Positions 23,489 to 32,235 of a DNA stretch of 64,000 nucleotides are shown here, one piece after another (position 1 is the stretch's first letter; every line of letters begins with the position of its first letter). The notes under the pieces are model-generated. The model did not search any database and was not told the DNA's origin. It worked only from the letters and a program-made list of their open reading frames with translations. A program made the translations under genes and the position numbers. The DNA is from Chryseobacterium sp. MYb264 (GTDB taxonomy: Bacteria > Bacteroidota > Bacteroidia > Flavobacteriales > Weeksellaceae), in NCBI RefSeq assembly GCF_035974275.1, contig NZ_CP142422.1, positions 1,364,001 to 1,428,000 of the forward strand, in the 5' to 3' direction.

Positions 23489-25492
23489 TTATTTATTAAA
23501 GTTTTCTGCGAAAAACCCTAACATCGATTTATAAAATTCGATACGGTTCGGTTCTTTACCAAATCCGTGTCCCTCATCATACTTTACCATATAAGGAACC
23601 TCGAAGCCTTTTGCTCTCAGTCCTTTTACAATCTGATCAGATTCATTGATGTTTACTCTCGGGTCATTCGCCCCCTGAACGACAAATAATGGTTTTTTTA
23701 TTTTATCGATCTGAAAAACCGGAGAAACTTCCTTCGCAATTTTAGCTTCTTCAGGATTATCCAAGTCATACCAGATCTGTTTCACCATTTCTTTATACGG
23801 CTTCCAGTATTCAGGAAATGAGTCAAAAAAGGTGAAAATATTGGAAACGCCAACATAATCGACTCCACATGAATAAAGATCCGGAGTCTTTATTAATCCC
23901 ATCAATGTTGCATAACCACCATGACTTCCGCCATAGATCGCTACTTTATCTTTATCAATCCAGCCTTGGGCAATCGCATATTTTACGCCATCTTCTACAT
24001 CATCCATCGCTTTTCTGCCGATCTGTTTATAGCCGGAGGTCTGGAATTCTTTACCGTAACCTCCTGAAATTCTGAAATTCACCTGCAATGTCGCATATCC
24101 TCTGCTTGCAAACAATTGAGTTTCCGGATTAAAGCCCCAATCATCACGAATTCCCTGAGGCCCCCCGTGAGGATTCACAACTAAAGGAACTTTTTGTCCT
24201 TCCAAAGCCGCTTTGGGCAACGTAATATAGCCATGAATCGTTATCCCGTCTCTGCTTTTAAATTCAATAGGGCGCATCTCTGCCATATCCTCTTCTTTCA
24301 GCTGAGGCATTAAATCAAAAAGAAGTTTAGCCGTTTTGGTTTTTGTATCGTATTCATAATATTTTCCGTACAGCTTATCACTGTCAACCACCACCAGTAG
24401 TTTGGTTTCGTTATCATCTGAGGAAACTACATAAAACTGCTTATCCCCAAACTCCGTAGCCAGTTGATCATGAATTTCCTTATAAAACGGACTTACAGGA
24501 ATCGTTTCATTCTTAATTCCGGTATAACTGATATAATCCAGATCATAATTCCTCTTTTTCCCTGATACACTAATTGAACTTACATCAAAAGTCGGATTGG
24601 AATATACCTCTCTGATAACAGCATTTTTCTTGAGGTCATAGAGTACAATCCTCGCTTTATCACTATCGAGATTGGTCACAACATACGCCTCATCTTTATT
24701 TTTAGAATTATCATTAAAACGGATCACATTGAAATTGTCTTTCCAGTCTGTGGATTTTATCAGATTGAATTTTCCCGTAGCCAGATCTTTGTAATAAAGC
24801 TTGGTCGTCAATCCGTTTTCAAGAATACTGTAGCCTCTCAAATTACCATCTTTATCAAACAGGTAATCATCAATAGGGCTTTTAGTATCCTTATTTTCAA
24901 ACAGCTGGGTCATCTCTCCGGTAATGAAATTGATTTTATACGGTTCGAATATCTGTTTATTATTTTTGTTCAGCGTAACTACGGCAAAATCGGTATCTTT
25001 TATAATCGATACAAATCCTATTTTCACCCCTTCAAAAGGAGTAAGATCTTTCAGATTTTTACCGTCTATATCTGCTGCATATAAATGAAGGTTTTCATTT
25101 CCCCCTTTATCCTGAGTATAAAACAATCGTTTTTTATTCAGCCAGCCATAACTTCTGATTAAATCATCTTTTTCAACCAAAGCTCTGGTAATTTTTCCTG
25201 ATTTAAGGTCTTTCACATACACATGATTTTTGCTGTCCTTATCTTTTTCTTTATAGGAAAGATACTGTCCGTCAGGAGAAAGCTTAAACTGAGAAGCTTT
25301 GGGACGCGCAAAATAATCTTCAACTTTATATTTAAAATTACCTTTGTCGTAATTAATAAGTTTTTCAATGGTTGCCTTGTCCGAAACCAGAGTGGGATCG
25401 CCGGGCAATTTAGTCGTCGTAGTTTGTGCGTTCATCATAATGGCGGATATTACCACCTGTGTAATTCCGAAAATTTTAGAAGGTGTATTCAT
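23489..25492 (-). CDS. S9 family (prolyl oligopeptidase-type) peptidase, exported
   Basis: A 667-residue serine peptidase. A signal peptide (about 1-22, ending MMNA) indicates export. A beta-propeller-like region (about 50-400) is followed by the alpha/beta hydrolase catalytic domain (about 410-665). The triad is visible as Ser523 in GGSHGGYA, Asp610 in GANDPRV and His642 in EGHGF. It probably cleaves short peptides in the periplasm, as described for acylaminoacyl- or dipeptidyl-peptidase-like S9C enzymes. The specificity is not readable. It is a single-gene unit with its own terminator. Confidence 0.93.
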   Translation of the reverse strand: MNTPSKIFGITQVVISAIMMNAQTTTTKLPGDPTLVSDKATIEKLINYDKGNFKYKVEDYFARPKASQFKLSPDGQYLSYKEKDKDSKNHVYVKDLKSGKITRALVEKDDLIRSYGWLNKKRLFYTQDKGGNENLHLYAADIDGKNLKDLTPFEGVKIGFVSIIKDTDFAVVTLNKNNKQIFEPYKINFITGEMTQLFENKDTKSPIDDYLFDKDGNLRGYSILENGLTTKLYYKDLATGKFNLIKSTDWKDNFNVIRFNDNSKNKDEAYVVTNLDSDKARIVLYDLKKNAVIREVYSNPTFDVSSISVSGKKRNYDLDYISYTGIKNETIPVSPFYKEIHDQLATEFGDKQFYVVSSDDNETKLLVVVDSDKLYGKYYEYDTKTKTAKLLFDLMPQLKEEDMAEMRPIEFKSRDGITIHGYITLPKAALEGQKVPLVVNPHGGPQGIRDDWGFNPETQLFASRGYATLQVNFRISGGYGKEFQTSGYKQIGRKAMDDVEDGVKYAIAQGWIDKDKVAIYGGSHGGYATLMGLIKTPDLYSCGVDYVGVSNIFTFFDSFPEYWKPYKEMVKQIWYDLDNPEEAKIAKEVSPVFQIDKIKKPLFVVQGANDPRVNINESDQIVKGLRAKGFEVPYMVKYDEGHGFGKEPNRIEFYKSMLGFFAENFNK

Positions 25493-25590
25493 ATTTCATG
25501 GTTTGGTTAAACGAACTGATTCTTTTAATAAGACATTTTTTCCAACGAAAATGTTACATCATTCTTATAGTTTGTGATTTTTTTAACATA

Positions 25591-25614
25591 AAAAAAGGAA
25601 AGCGTTTGCTTTCC
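25591..25614 (-). terminator. rho-independent terminator of the DoxX gene
   Basis: GGAAAGC (25597-25603), loop GTTT, GCTTTCC (25608-25614). On the minus strand six T follow. Confidence 0.8.
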
Positions 25615-25622
25615 AATATATT

Positions 25623-26081
25623 TTAATTCAAATAAATTCCAAAAAACCAGGTCCATGCAATTAAGATCATCTGCATCGGAAGTCTTTCTTTATAAAGATA
25701 CTTCATTCCCGGCCCCGAATCATCTGCTTTGAAAATATTTACTTTTTTCTTTGATGAATTAATATTCGCTACAAAAACTAAAACATAGAAAATAATTAAC
25801 AAAACCGCTGTAATTTCTCTTATTGAGGGAAACATCAAGCCAATTCCTGCTCCAATTTCAATGATTCCTGTAAAATATACCCAAAACATTTTAGCAGGAA
25901 TAAAATCAGGCATCATCATCGCCATACCTTTTTGAAATTTGAAATGCGCAAGCCCAGTGAAGATAATGAAAACCGTCATTCCCAAGTTTCCGGAAAACAG
26001 AAAATTCCAGGTTCCCTGAAAAATTTTCGTTCCTAATAAAGCGAGAATAAAGGTTACAAAAAGAATGGTTAATAATTTCAT
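25623..26081 (-). CDS. DoxX-like membrane protein
   Basis: A 152-residue protein with four transmembrane helices, resembling the DoxX/DoxX-like family in helix spacing and in segments such as AKMFWVYFTGIIEIGAGIGLMFPS. The family's role is poorly defined (redox or membrane stress links have been described). It lies 22 bp after an SRPBCC gene in a long minus-strand block of small SRPBCC, VOC and SDR genes and is the last gene before the terminator. Confidence 0.8.
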   Translation of the reverse strand: MKLLTILFVTFILALLGTKIFQGTWNFLFSGNLGMTVFIIFTGLAHFKFQKGMAMMMPDFIPAKMFWVYFTGIIEIGAGIGLMFPSIREITAVLLIIFYVLVFVANINSSKKKVNIFKADDSGPGMKYLYKERLPMQMILIAWTWFFGIYLN

Positions 26082-26103
26082 ACTTGATTTTTGTCTTTAA
26101 TGA

Positions 26104-26556
26104 TTACATCTGATTTTCAGCAAGATCTTTTACAATTTCCAAACCTTTTGTAAAACCTGTATTCATATGATCCTGCCACTCTTTTTCCACCTGAACCTCA
26201 GCGTGAAGCTTTGTTTTTCCATCAAAATCAATCAAGATATATTTTTCAAAACAACCACTCCATTGTTTGACTTCCATGCTTTCCGTATCTTCATTTCCTT
26301 CCTTATCAATCATTCCTAAATGTTTAAAAATGATTTGATTGGGTTCTTCAAGACTGTCAATTGTAGAAACCATCCCTTCACCATCTGCATTGGTAAAGTA
26401 TGTTTTACCGCCAACTTTCCAATCGGTCTTCATAAAAGAATGAGAAGCTGGATTGAAAAATTTCGTCCATTGAACATAGGTTTTCTCATTCCAAAGCACA
26501 TCCCAGACTTTCTGCTGAGAGGCATTGATTACTATTTCGTAAGATAGAGTTTCCAT
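26104..26556 (-). CDS. SRPBCC (AHSA1-type) domain protein
   Basis: A 150-residue START/Bet v1-fold protein: SYEIVINASQQKVWDVLWNEKTYVQWTKFFNP at the N-terminus and a C-terminal amphipathic helix (HMNTGFTKGLEIVKDLAE). It forms a cavity for a hydrophobic ligand in the cytosol. The ligand is unknown. The neighbour at 26601 is a clear paralogue (INASPEKVWSVLWADISFRQWTSAF), suggesting tandem duplication. Confidence 0.87.
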   Translation of the reverse strand: METLSYEIVINASQQKVWDVLWNEKTYVQWTKFFNPASHSFMKTDWKVGGKTYFTNADGEGMVSTIDSLEEPNQIIFKHLGMIDKEGNEDTESMEVKQWSGCFEKYILIDFDGKTKLHAEVQVEKEWQDHMNTGFTKGLEIVKDLAENQM

Positions 26557-26600
26557 ACTTTTACTTTTATTGGATTGATGTTTTTGACTAATAAAATTAA

Positions 26601-27029
26601 TTAGAGTTGATTTTCAGAAAGATGCTTTACATTCGATAATGCGAGTGGAAGTTTATCGTTAAAAACTTCTTTAAATTCATCAGAAGTATTAATAATAATT
26701 TTTAATAAAACGCCTTCTTCCTTCTCTTCCAAGATGTAAGTTTCTGTCGCATCTCCCCATTCCTGAGCCGTTTCTACACCTTCGTAAATTTCACCCAAGT
26801 GTAAGAATTTCATTTCTTCATTAGGAATATTTTTCACGACCCTGCTATACATTCCGTTATTATGAGGATCAAGGAATTTTACGATACTTCCTTCCTCTAG
26901 CGTTCCTTCATAGAAGGAACCTTTCGTAAAAGCCGAAGTCCATTGTCTGAAAGAAATATCTGCCCAGAGCACACTCCAAACTTTTTCGGGTGATGCATTG
27001 ATTTCGATTTCAAAATTTAAAATTTCCAT
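26601..27029 (-). CDS. SRPBCC domain protein
   Basis: A 142-residue Bet v1-fold protein starting MEILNFEIEINASPEKVWSVLW. It aligns with the adjacent protein at 26104 in both the N-terminal strand-helix and the C-terminal helix ending SNVKHLSENQL (against KDLAENQM). It probably binds a small hydrophobic ligand; the specific role is unknown. Confidence 0.87.
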   Translation of the reverse strand: MEILNFEIEINASPEKVWSVLWADISFRQWTSAFTKGSFYEGTLEEGSIVKFLDPHNNGMYSRVVKNIPNEEMKFLHLGEIYEGVETAQEWGDATETYILEEKEEGVLLKIIINTSDEFKEVFNDKLPLALSNVKHLSENQL

Positions 27030-27089
27030 TATTAATATTTAAAATTAGCTGTGATTAAAAATTGTATTATTTTGATTTATAAACTGTAA

Positions 27090-27923
27090 TTATCCTCCGA
27101 CAAAATCACCTCCGTTAATATGAATGATCTCGCCGGTGATAAAACTGGAATCTTCCGAAGCCAGAAAAACATAGGCCGGGGCTACTTCCGATGGCTGACC
27201 TGCACGTTTTAACGGATTATCTTTTCCAAATGTTGAAAGATCGTCAAACGTTTCTTTTACAAGAGGCGTCCAAACCGGACCAGGCGCAACTCCATTTACC
27301 AAAATCCCTTTATCTGCAATATTTACAGCTAAAGATCTTATGAAAGTAGCGATGGATCCTTTGGTAGCCGAATAATCGATCAGGTGATCACTTCCGCGGT
27401 AGGCTGTGACAGAAGTCGTGCATATTATCCTTGAGCCCTTGTTCATTAAATTCAGAAAATCTCTGGTTAAGGCAATCATTGAAATAATATTGGTTTCAAA
27501 TGTTTGTCGGATCTGATCATCCGAAATATTTTCTATATCGTTTTTAGGAAATTGAATTCCAGCATTATTAACTAAAATATCAAGATTTTTCCAATCTTTT
27601 TTAATCTTTTCTAAGCATCTTGTTCTGAAAGCTTTTTTGGTTAAATCACCTTTGATTAAAGTGCATTTCCTACCTTCTTTCTCAATCAATTTCTTGGTTT
27701 CCTTAGCATCTTTGTCGCTTTCTTTATAAATAATCGCAACATCGGCTCCTTCTCTCGCAAAATGAACAGCTACCGCTTGTCCGATTCCGCTGTCACCGCC
27801 TGTAATAACAGCTTTTTTGTTAAATAATTTTTTGCTTCCCAGATAATTTTTACGAATAATTTCGGGATATAACCCTTCTTTCGGAACTTTCGATCTAGAT
27901 TTTGACTTGTTCTGTGTTTTCAT
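27090..27923 (-). CDS. SDR family oxidoreductase, YhdG/YhxC-like
   Basis: A 277-residue short-chain dehydrogenase. The cofactor loop is TGGDSGIGQAVA, followed by the NNAG motif (ILVNNAGIQ) and the catalytic Ser (TTSVTAY) with YSATKGS (Tyr-x-x-x-Lys). The C-terminus is GEIIHINGGDFVGG. The positively charged N-terminal extension (KTQNKSKSRSKVPKEGLYPE) before the Rossmann fold is typical of the general-stress SDR subgroup. Start 27923 (ATG) is used rather than the in-frame TTG at 27929. Confidence 0.92.
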   Translation of the reverse strand: MKTQNKSKSRSKVPKEGLYPEIIRKNYLGSKKLFNKKAVITGGDSGIGQAVAVHFAREGADVAIIYKESDKDAKETKKLIEKEGRKCTLIKGDLTKKAFRTRCLEKIKKDWKNLDILVNNAGIQFPKNDIENISDDQIRQTFETNIISMIALTRDFLNLMNKGSRIICTTSVTAYRGSDHLIDYSATKGSIATFIRSLAVNIADKGILVNGVAPGPVWTPLVKETFDDLSTFGKDNPLKRAGQPSEVAPAYVFLASEDSSFITGEIIHINGGDFVGG

Positions 27924-27977
27924 ATGCAAATCTTTTTCTAAAACATATCAAACAGCAAGCCGAAGAAGAAAGTTGGG

Positions 27978-28053
27978 AGGCTAGATGATGGAAGCTGGAA
28001 GTTTTTAACGTCAAAAGACAAACATCCAACATCCTGCTTCCATCTTCTAGCCT
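27978..28053 (-). terminator. imperfect palindrome after the VOC gene, likely terminator or repeat
   Basis: AGGCTAGATGATGGAAGC (27978-27995) pairs with GCTTCCATCTTCTAGCCT (28036-28053) with one mismatch. A related palindrome built on AGCTGGA/TTCCAGCT follows another gene at about 39901-39960. These belong to the gene-end hairpin repeats seen in Chryseobacterium-like genomes. Confidence 0.5.
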
Positions 28054-28058
28054 ATATC

Positions 28059-28925
28059 TTAAGAATGATAAGCATTTTCTAAATCCTGTATAATAATTTT
28101 CTGCATCTTCATCATTGCCTGAACTACTTTCTGAGCTTTCTCCTGATCCTGATCGCTCATCAGTTGAATCAATCTTTTCGGGACAATTTGCCAGCTAAAA
28201 CCATACTTATCTTTCAACCAACCGCACATGCTTTCTCTTCCGCCATCAGAAGTCAGAGTATTCCAATATTTATCGGTTTCTTCCTGATCATTGGTCATTA
28301 TCACCATTGAAATCCCTTCATTAAAATCAAATTGGTGGTCATAAGAATTATCCATGCAGAAGAAACTATAACTATCAATTTCAAAATGCGCATGTTGAAT
28401 ATTTTCGGCTGGTTCCGGATTTGAATGACCTTCGCTTCCGTCTCCATATCTTAAAATATTTCCGATTTTAGAATTTGGGAAAGTGTTTGTATACAATTCC
28501 ATGGCTTCCATTGCTTTTCCATTATTTTCATGGATAAACATTAAAGTCGGAATTATCTTTTGTTCAATCTGTTTTTCCCCTAAGAAAATCTGCCAGCTTA
28601 CGCCATATTTATCGCGAACCCAACCATATTTTTTGCTCCAGGAATAAGAATCCAGATCCATTAAAACCATTCCTTCATCAGAAAGCTGATCCCAGTAATT
28701 CTGAACCTCATCTTCCGTTTCACAAATGACCATAAACGAAACAGAAGCGTTTTTCTTAAAATGAGGACCACCGTTCAACAGCATTAATTTCTGACCGAAA
28801 ATATCAATATTCATGACTACAGGCGTATCTGCTGTAATTTTCCCGTCAAACACTTTGCAGTAAAACGCTGCAGATTCTTTTGCATCCCCGTCGTACCAAA
28901 GACATGGGAAAATATCGTTATTCAT
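28059..28925 (-). CDS. two-domain VOC/PhnB-like protein
   Basis: A 288-residue protein with two tandem PhnB-type vicinal-oxygen-chelate domains: 1-135 (IFPCLWYDGDAKESAAFYCKVF, KYGWVRDKYGVSWQI) and 140-288 (IIPTLMFIHENNGKAMEAMELYTNTF, MCGWLKDKYGFSWQIVPKRL). Such proteins were once named 3-demethylubiquinone methyltransferase-like but have no methyltransferase fold. The substrate is unknown. It is part of the minus-strand VOC/SRPBCC block. Confidence 0.87.
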   Translation of the reverse strand: MNNDIFPCLWYDGDAKESAAFYCKVFDGKITADTPVVMNIDIFGQKLMLLNGGPHFKKNASVSFMVICETEDEVQNYWDQLSDEGMVLMDLDSYSWSKKYGWVRDKYGVSWQIFLGEKQIEQKIIPTLMFIHENNGKAMEAMELYTNTFPNSKIGNILRYGDGSEGHSNPEPAENIQHAHFEIDSYSFFCMDNSYDHQFDFNEGISMVIMTNDQEETDKYWNTLTSDGGRESMCGWLKDKYGFSWQIVPKRLIQLMSDQDQEKAQKVVQAMMKMQKIIIQDLENAYHS

Positions 28926-28949
28926 AATTTTAAATTTTATTTTTTTGTT

Positions 28950-29043
28950 GGTTTAAACAATAATAGACACAAATATTTTCACAAATTTCCACGAATATTT
29001 CATTGTGTTATTTGTGAAAAACATTAGTGTTATTTGTGTTTAA
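28950..29043. repeat. palindromic CACGAAT-type repeat, family R4
   Basis: The left arm TTAAACAATAATAGACACAA (from 28951) is roughly mirrored by GTGTTATTTGTGTTTAAA at the right end (to about 29043), with internal CACGAAT and GTGAAAAACATTAG segments. It is the same repeat family as 33586-33752, 38455-38707 and 44403-44462. Confidence 0.6.
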
Positions 29044-29046
29044 ATA

Positions 29047-29304
29047 TCAATTTTTAAAATAAAAATGATTTTCTTTCATGTGATTTTTCAGTTTTAACAT
29101 CGCATTTTTACCAAAACCATGCAACTGCATAATTTCTTTCTCGGAATAATCTGACAATTTTTCCAAAGAATCTATCTTTTCTCTTTCCAAAGCTTTTCTT
29201 GCAGGCATTGCAATAATTCCCTGCAAAAACAAGCTCCCTCCAACAACATGATTCACAGCGCAAATGGAGCTTAAACACTTTGCCATTATTACTAAATTGA
29301 TCAT
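29047..29304 (-). CDS. helix-hairpin-helix small protein
   Basis: The C-terminal 53 residues match the short HhH (RNA polymerase alpha C-terminal-like) family: PARKALEREKIDSLEKLSDYSEKEIMQLHGFGKNAMLKLKNHM, with hairpin LHGFGKNA. Such proteins are often annotated as DNA-binding. The start is uncertain: 29304, 29286 or 29208 (MPARKAL) are all possible. The residues just before (FLQGIIAMPARKAL) look family-like, so one of the longer forms is preferred, although its first 30 residues are unusual. Confidence 0.7.
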   Translation of the reverse strand: MINLVIMAKCLSSICAVNHVVGGSLFLQGIIAMPARKALEREKIDSLEKLSDYSEKEIMQLHGFGKNAMLKLKNHMKENHFYFKN

Positions 29305-29324
29305 GATCCTGAAAAAGATTTTTA

Positions 29325-29738
29325 TTAATGAGTTTCTACATATTTATGGAAATTATTCAGAATAGCGTACCAGCCGTCTCTCTGCATCTCCACTGAATTT
29401 TGCTTTTCAGGATCAAAACTGATTTTCACATTCGTTGTATTTTCATCAACTTTATCAAAAACGATGTCAACATTTCTGCCATCTTCAATATGGTATTTTA
29501 TTCTTTCATTTGGAAGAACTTCATCATAAATTCCTTCAAAATCAAATCCAAAACTTCCGTCTTTCGCTTCCATTCTGTTTTTAAATTTTCCGCCAACTTT
29601 TAAGTCGTTTTCAGAACTTGGACACTGCCATGACTCGTGAGCGAAGTTCCATTTTGTGATATGTTTCGGATCGTTATAATAATCCCAAACCTTTTGTACA
29701 GGGGCTAAAATCGTAATATCAATTTTAATAGGTTCCAT
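29325..29738 (-). CDS. SRPBCC domain protein
   Basis: A 137-residue Bet v1-fold protein (MEPIKIDITILAPVQKVWDYYNDPKHITKWNFAHESWQCP, C-terminal helix DGWYAILNNFHKYVETH). Start 29738 is chosen because the family begins at this strand; the frame extends to 29771. The ligand is unknown. The combination of WQCP with an N-terminal PKHITKWNFA is typical of the AHSA1-type proteins that accompany VOC genes in this group. Confidence 0.86.
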   Translation of the reverse strand: MEPIKIDITILAPVQKVWDYYNDPKHITKWNFAHESWQCPSSENDLKVGGKFKNRMEAKDGSFGFDFEGIYDEVLPNERIKYHIEDGRNVDIVFDKVDENTTNVKISFDPEKQNSVEMQRDGWYAILNNFHKYVETH

Positions 29739-29762
29739 AATTGTATTTTTTAAATGATATGA

Positions 29763-29791
29763 AAAGGGCAACTAAAAATCAGTTACCCTTT
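29763..29791 (-). terminator. rho-independent terminator of the PhnB-like gene
   Basis: AAAGGGCAACT (29763-29773) pairs with AGTTACCCTTT (29781-29791) with one mismatch. It sits between the SRPBCC start and the PhnB-like gene end. Confidence 0.6.
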
Positions 29792-29815
29792 GTATAATTT
29801 AGTTTAAAGATAAGA

Positions 29816-30247
29816 TTATTTTGCGTATTCTTCATTATAGTTCACCATCCAATGAACACCATATTTATCCTGAAAACTTCCAAAATAATCGCCCCAAAAC
29901 TGGTCTTCAATCGGCATTTCAACATTTCCACCTTCAGAAAGTCCTTTGAAAAGTCTGTCGGCTTCTTCTTTAGACTCTGGGAAAATAGAAACGTAATTGT
30001 TATTTCCAACATTCAGATTTTGTCCGAAACTTGGAACAATGTCTGATGCCATCAACAAATCTCCACCAATCGGAAGCGCAATGTGCATCACCCTGTTTTT
30101 CTCTTCGTCAGATAAGTTTTCAGTTCCGGGAGCATTTCCCATTTTGTGAATTTCACCTAAAAACTCACCGCCAAAAACGGATTTATAGAAATTAAAAGCT
30201 TCTTCTGCTTTGCCATCAAAATTTAGGTACGGATTTAATTTAGCCAT
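29816..30247 (-). CDS. VOC/PhnB-like protein
   Basis: A 143-residue PhnB-type glyoxalase-fold protein: KLNPYLNFDGKAEEAFNFYKSVFGGEF at the N-terminus and FWGDYFGSFQDKYGVHWMVNY at the C-terminus. It usually dimerises to form metal-binding sites. The substrate is unknown. The sequence is full length and has no disruption, unlike the VOC gene upstream at 30313. Confidence 0.9.
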   Translation of the reverse strand: MAKLNPYLNFDGKAEEAFNFYKSVFGGEFLGEIHKMGNAPGTENLSDEEKNRVMHIALPIGGDLLMASDIVPSFGQNLNVGNNNYVSIFPESKEEADRLFKGLSEGGNVEMPIEDQFWGDYFGSFQDKYGVHWMVNYNEEYAK

Positions 30248-30312
30248 GATCTTTGATTTAAAAATTGTTTTTCTTTGATTAAAAATTTCACTCTTATTTC
30301 ACAATTTCTGCA

Positions 30313-30720
30313 TTATGTAGCCGGAATTTGGGAAGAATCTGCAAAAATGACATTCCAACCGTGCCCGTTGATGTCCCAGAAAGAATTCTGATACATCCAG
30401 CCATGATCCTGTGCTTCTTCATGCTGGTAGGCTCCGTTGTCAAGAGCTGCATTCACGATCTAGTCAACTTCTTCACGGCTGTCTAAGCCAATAGCCACCA
30501 AAACCTGTGTGGTATCCCCTTTGGGAACCGGTCTTTCAGAGAAGGTCTGAAAAAACTCTTCCTCCAGAAACATGACCTGAATATTATCACTCATCATAAC
30601 GCAGACGGCTTTTTCATCCGTGATCTGTTCGTTGATCGAAAATCCAATATTTGTCCAGAATTCTTTCGTTTTCTGAATATCTTTTACCGGAAGATTGACA
30701 TAGATTTGATTGATTTTCAT
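30313..30720 (-). pseudogene. VOC/glyoxalase-like gene interrupted by an in-frame TAG
   Basis: Reading from ATG 30720, codons 1-86 encode a normal VOC N-terminus (MKINQIYVNLPVKDIQKTKEFW) up to REEVD, then TAG at 30460-30462. The same frame stays open for 48 further codons (IVNAALDNGAYQHEEAQDHG, ending in the family-typical FWDINGHGWNVIFAD) to TAA at 30313-30315. The intact product would be about 135 residues, the normal single-VOC length. There is thus one nonsense substitution and no frameshift. A sequencing error is the main alternative. The truncated 86-aa product would lack the last beta-alpha unit. Confidence 0.85.
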
Positions 30721-30799
30721 TTTGTTATTTTTAGTGTTGAACTTTTAATCAAAATTACCGAACCCTATTGAAAACCAGCTTGCCATAAGACAAGATTTC

Positions 30800-31390
30800 C
30801 TATTTCCTTGGATGTGAAACCAGTTCTTTTCTGATTCTGCTCAGCGAAGTATCTGTAACGCCTAAATAGGAAGCGATCTGCTTTAACGGAGCGAATTGAA
30901 TGACATGAGGCTGTTGTTCAAGCAAATTCAGATAGCGTTTTGTAGCGGAAAGGGTAAACATCTCCACAGAACGCTGTTTATAGATAAAAAGTTGCTGCGA
31001 CATCCAAGCTCTGCCCCATTCCCGGAGATTAGGAATCTTATGAAATAATTCCTGAAACGTTTCGAAATCCAGTTTCCAGCATTCGCAATCGGTTATACAG
31101 ACTATATTTTCCTGAGTCGGAATTCTTTGAAAAATAGAGGAAACTTCAATAACAATCTCATTTTCCACAAAAAAATGGGTAGTGACTTCATTTCCGTTAA
31201 AATCATGGACATAGGAGCGTACCAAACCTTTCTCCAAAATATAGTATTCATTAGCCGTTTTTCCCTCTTCAAGGATAAAATCTCCCTTCCTGAAAACTTT
31301 TTTTTCATGAGCCTGAAATATTTCATCAAGCTCTTCTCTAAGGAAAAACGGGAAATCATAGCAGACTTCTAAAGATGTATTACTCATCAA
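30800..31390 (-). CDS. Crp/Fnr family transcriptional regulator
   Basis: A 196-residue regulator. The N-terminal cyclic-nucleotide-binding beta-barrel (about 15-125: KGDFILEEGKTANEYYILEKGLVRSYV) lacks the Arg-rich phosphate cassette of true cAMP binders. The C-terminal part (about 145-196) is a helix-turn-helix ending LKQIASYLGVTDTSLSRIRKELV, the form common in Bacteroidetes Crp-like regulators. It is at the upstream end of the minus-strand block and may control the adjacent VOC pseudogene, 79 bp downstream (inference). Confidence 0.9.
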   Translation of the reverse strand: MMSNTSLEVCYDFPFFLREELDEIFQAHEKKVFRKGDFILEEGKTANEYYILEKGLVRSYVHDFNGNEVTTHFFVENEIVIEVSSIFQRIPTQENIVCITDCECWKLDFETFQELFHKIPNLREWGRAWMSQQLFIYKQRSVEMFTLSATKRYLNLLEQQPHVIQFAPLKQIASYLGVTDTSLSRIRKELVSHPRK

Positions 31391-31523
31391 GTCAATGTTT
31401 TTAGAATTTTAAAATTAAAATTTTTATTGTAATTGATGAAGAAATTATTAAACAAAAACCGTATTTATTGAAATCATTTTTTGTGTAATCCTTTACATAG
31501 CATTACCAGAAGCTCTCTTTTAA

Positions 31524-32150
31524 GGATCAGTATCAAAACTTGGGGAGAAATTGTTTAGATGTATTTTTTGCCACAAATGCACGACTATTTTTTATTTGCC
31601 GTAGAAAATGCTTTTTTATTGGTTTTTCGCAAAGCCGCAAAGGTATATTTTTCAACACTTTATGTTTTCAAGGCGCAAGGATTTTATCAAAGAGAAAATT
31701 GAGGGCTGCATATTATAGCTGCGGATACACAATTTTTTATTTCCCGCAGATTTCGCAGATTGAGAACCCATCAGTAAAAAATCAAAGATTTTCAAAAAAC
31801 TTAAGTGTGCTTCTATGCAGTTTAATTTTAAGCTTTACTAGCTAAAGTGTTAAAAAAATTTTGTGGTTAAATTTTTGCCACGAATGCACGAATATTTTAT
31901 GTCCCAAAGATGGTGCAGATTACAGATGTTATCGTTGATTTTCTTTGCTTAACCTTCCCGGTCTTTTATGTGTAGAACGGCCTGGTGAAACTTAAAACGG
32001 GAGTTGTCAAAAAACCTGGGGTGACTTCATGCTCAATATATAAAGTGTAAGGAAAAGAATCTGCATCATTTGCAAAATCTGCGAGAGAAAAAAACTTCAC
32101 CTTACATGATCTAAACTTTTTGCCTAGTCCCCAACTTTTGTACCTGATCC
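31524..32150 (-). mobile_element. 627-bp non-autonomous transposon-like element (family R1) with TIRs and 8-bp TSD
   Basis: The ends are imperfect 23-bp inverted repeats: GGATCAGTATCAAAACTTGG at 31524 and, inverted, GGATCAGGTACAAAAGTTGG from 32150. Both are flanked by the identical 8-mer TCTTTTAA (31516-31523 and 32151-32158), a perfect target-site duplication. There is no transposase. Internal sequence matches the array at 55917-57290 in the opposite orientation, including the AAATCCTTGCG...GCGAAAAACC sub-repeat. It is probably mobilised in trans by an unseen transposase with 8-bp TSDs. Confidence 0.85.
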
Positions 32151-32235
32151 TCTTTTAATCTGCACAAATTATTAAACGCAAATCTTTGTATAGATTACTC
32201 AGGATGAAAGACTCAATGGTTACGGCGTAGAAAAT

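Noticed and set aside
31540..31845. 101-codon plus-strand ORF
   Set aside because: Lies entirely inside the 627-bp transposon-like element; the same repeat elsewhere does not keep it open.
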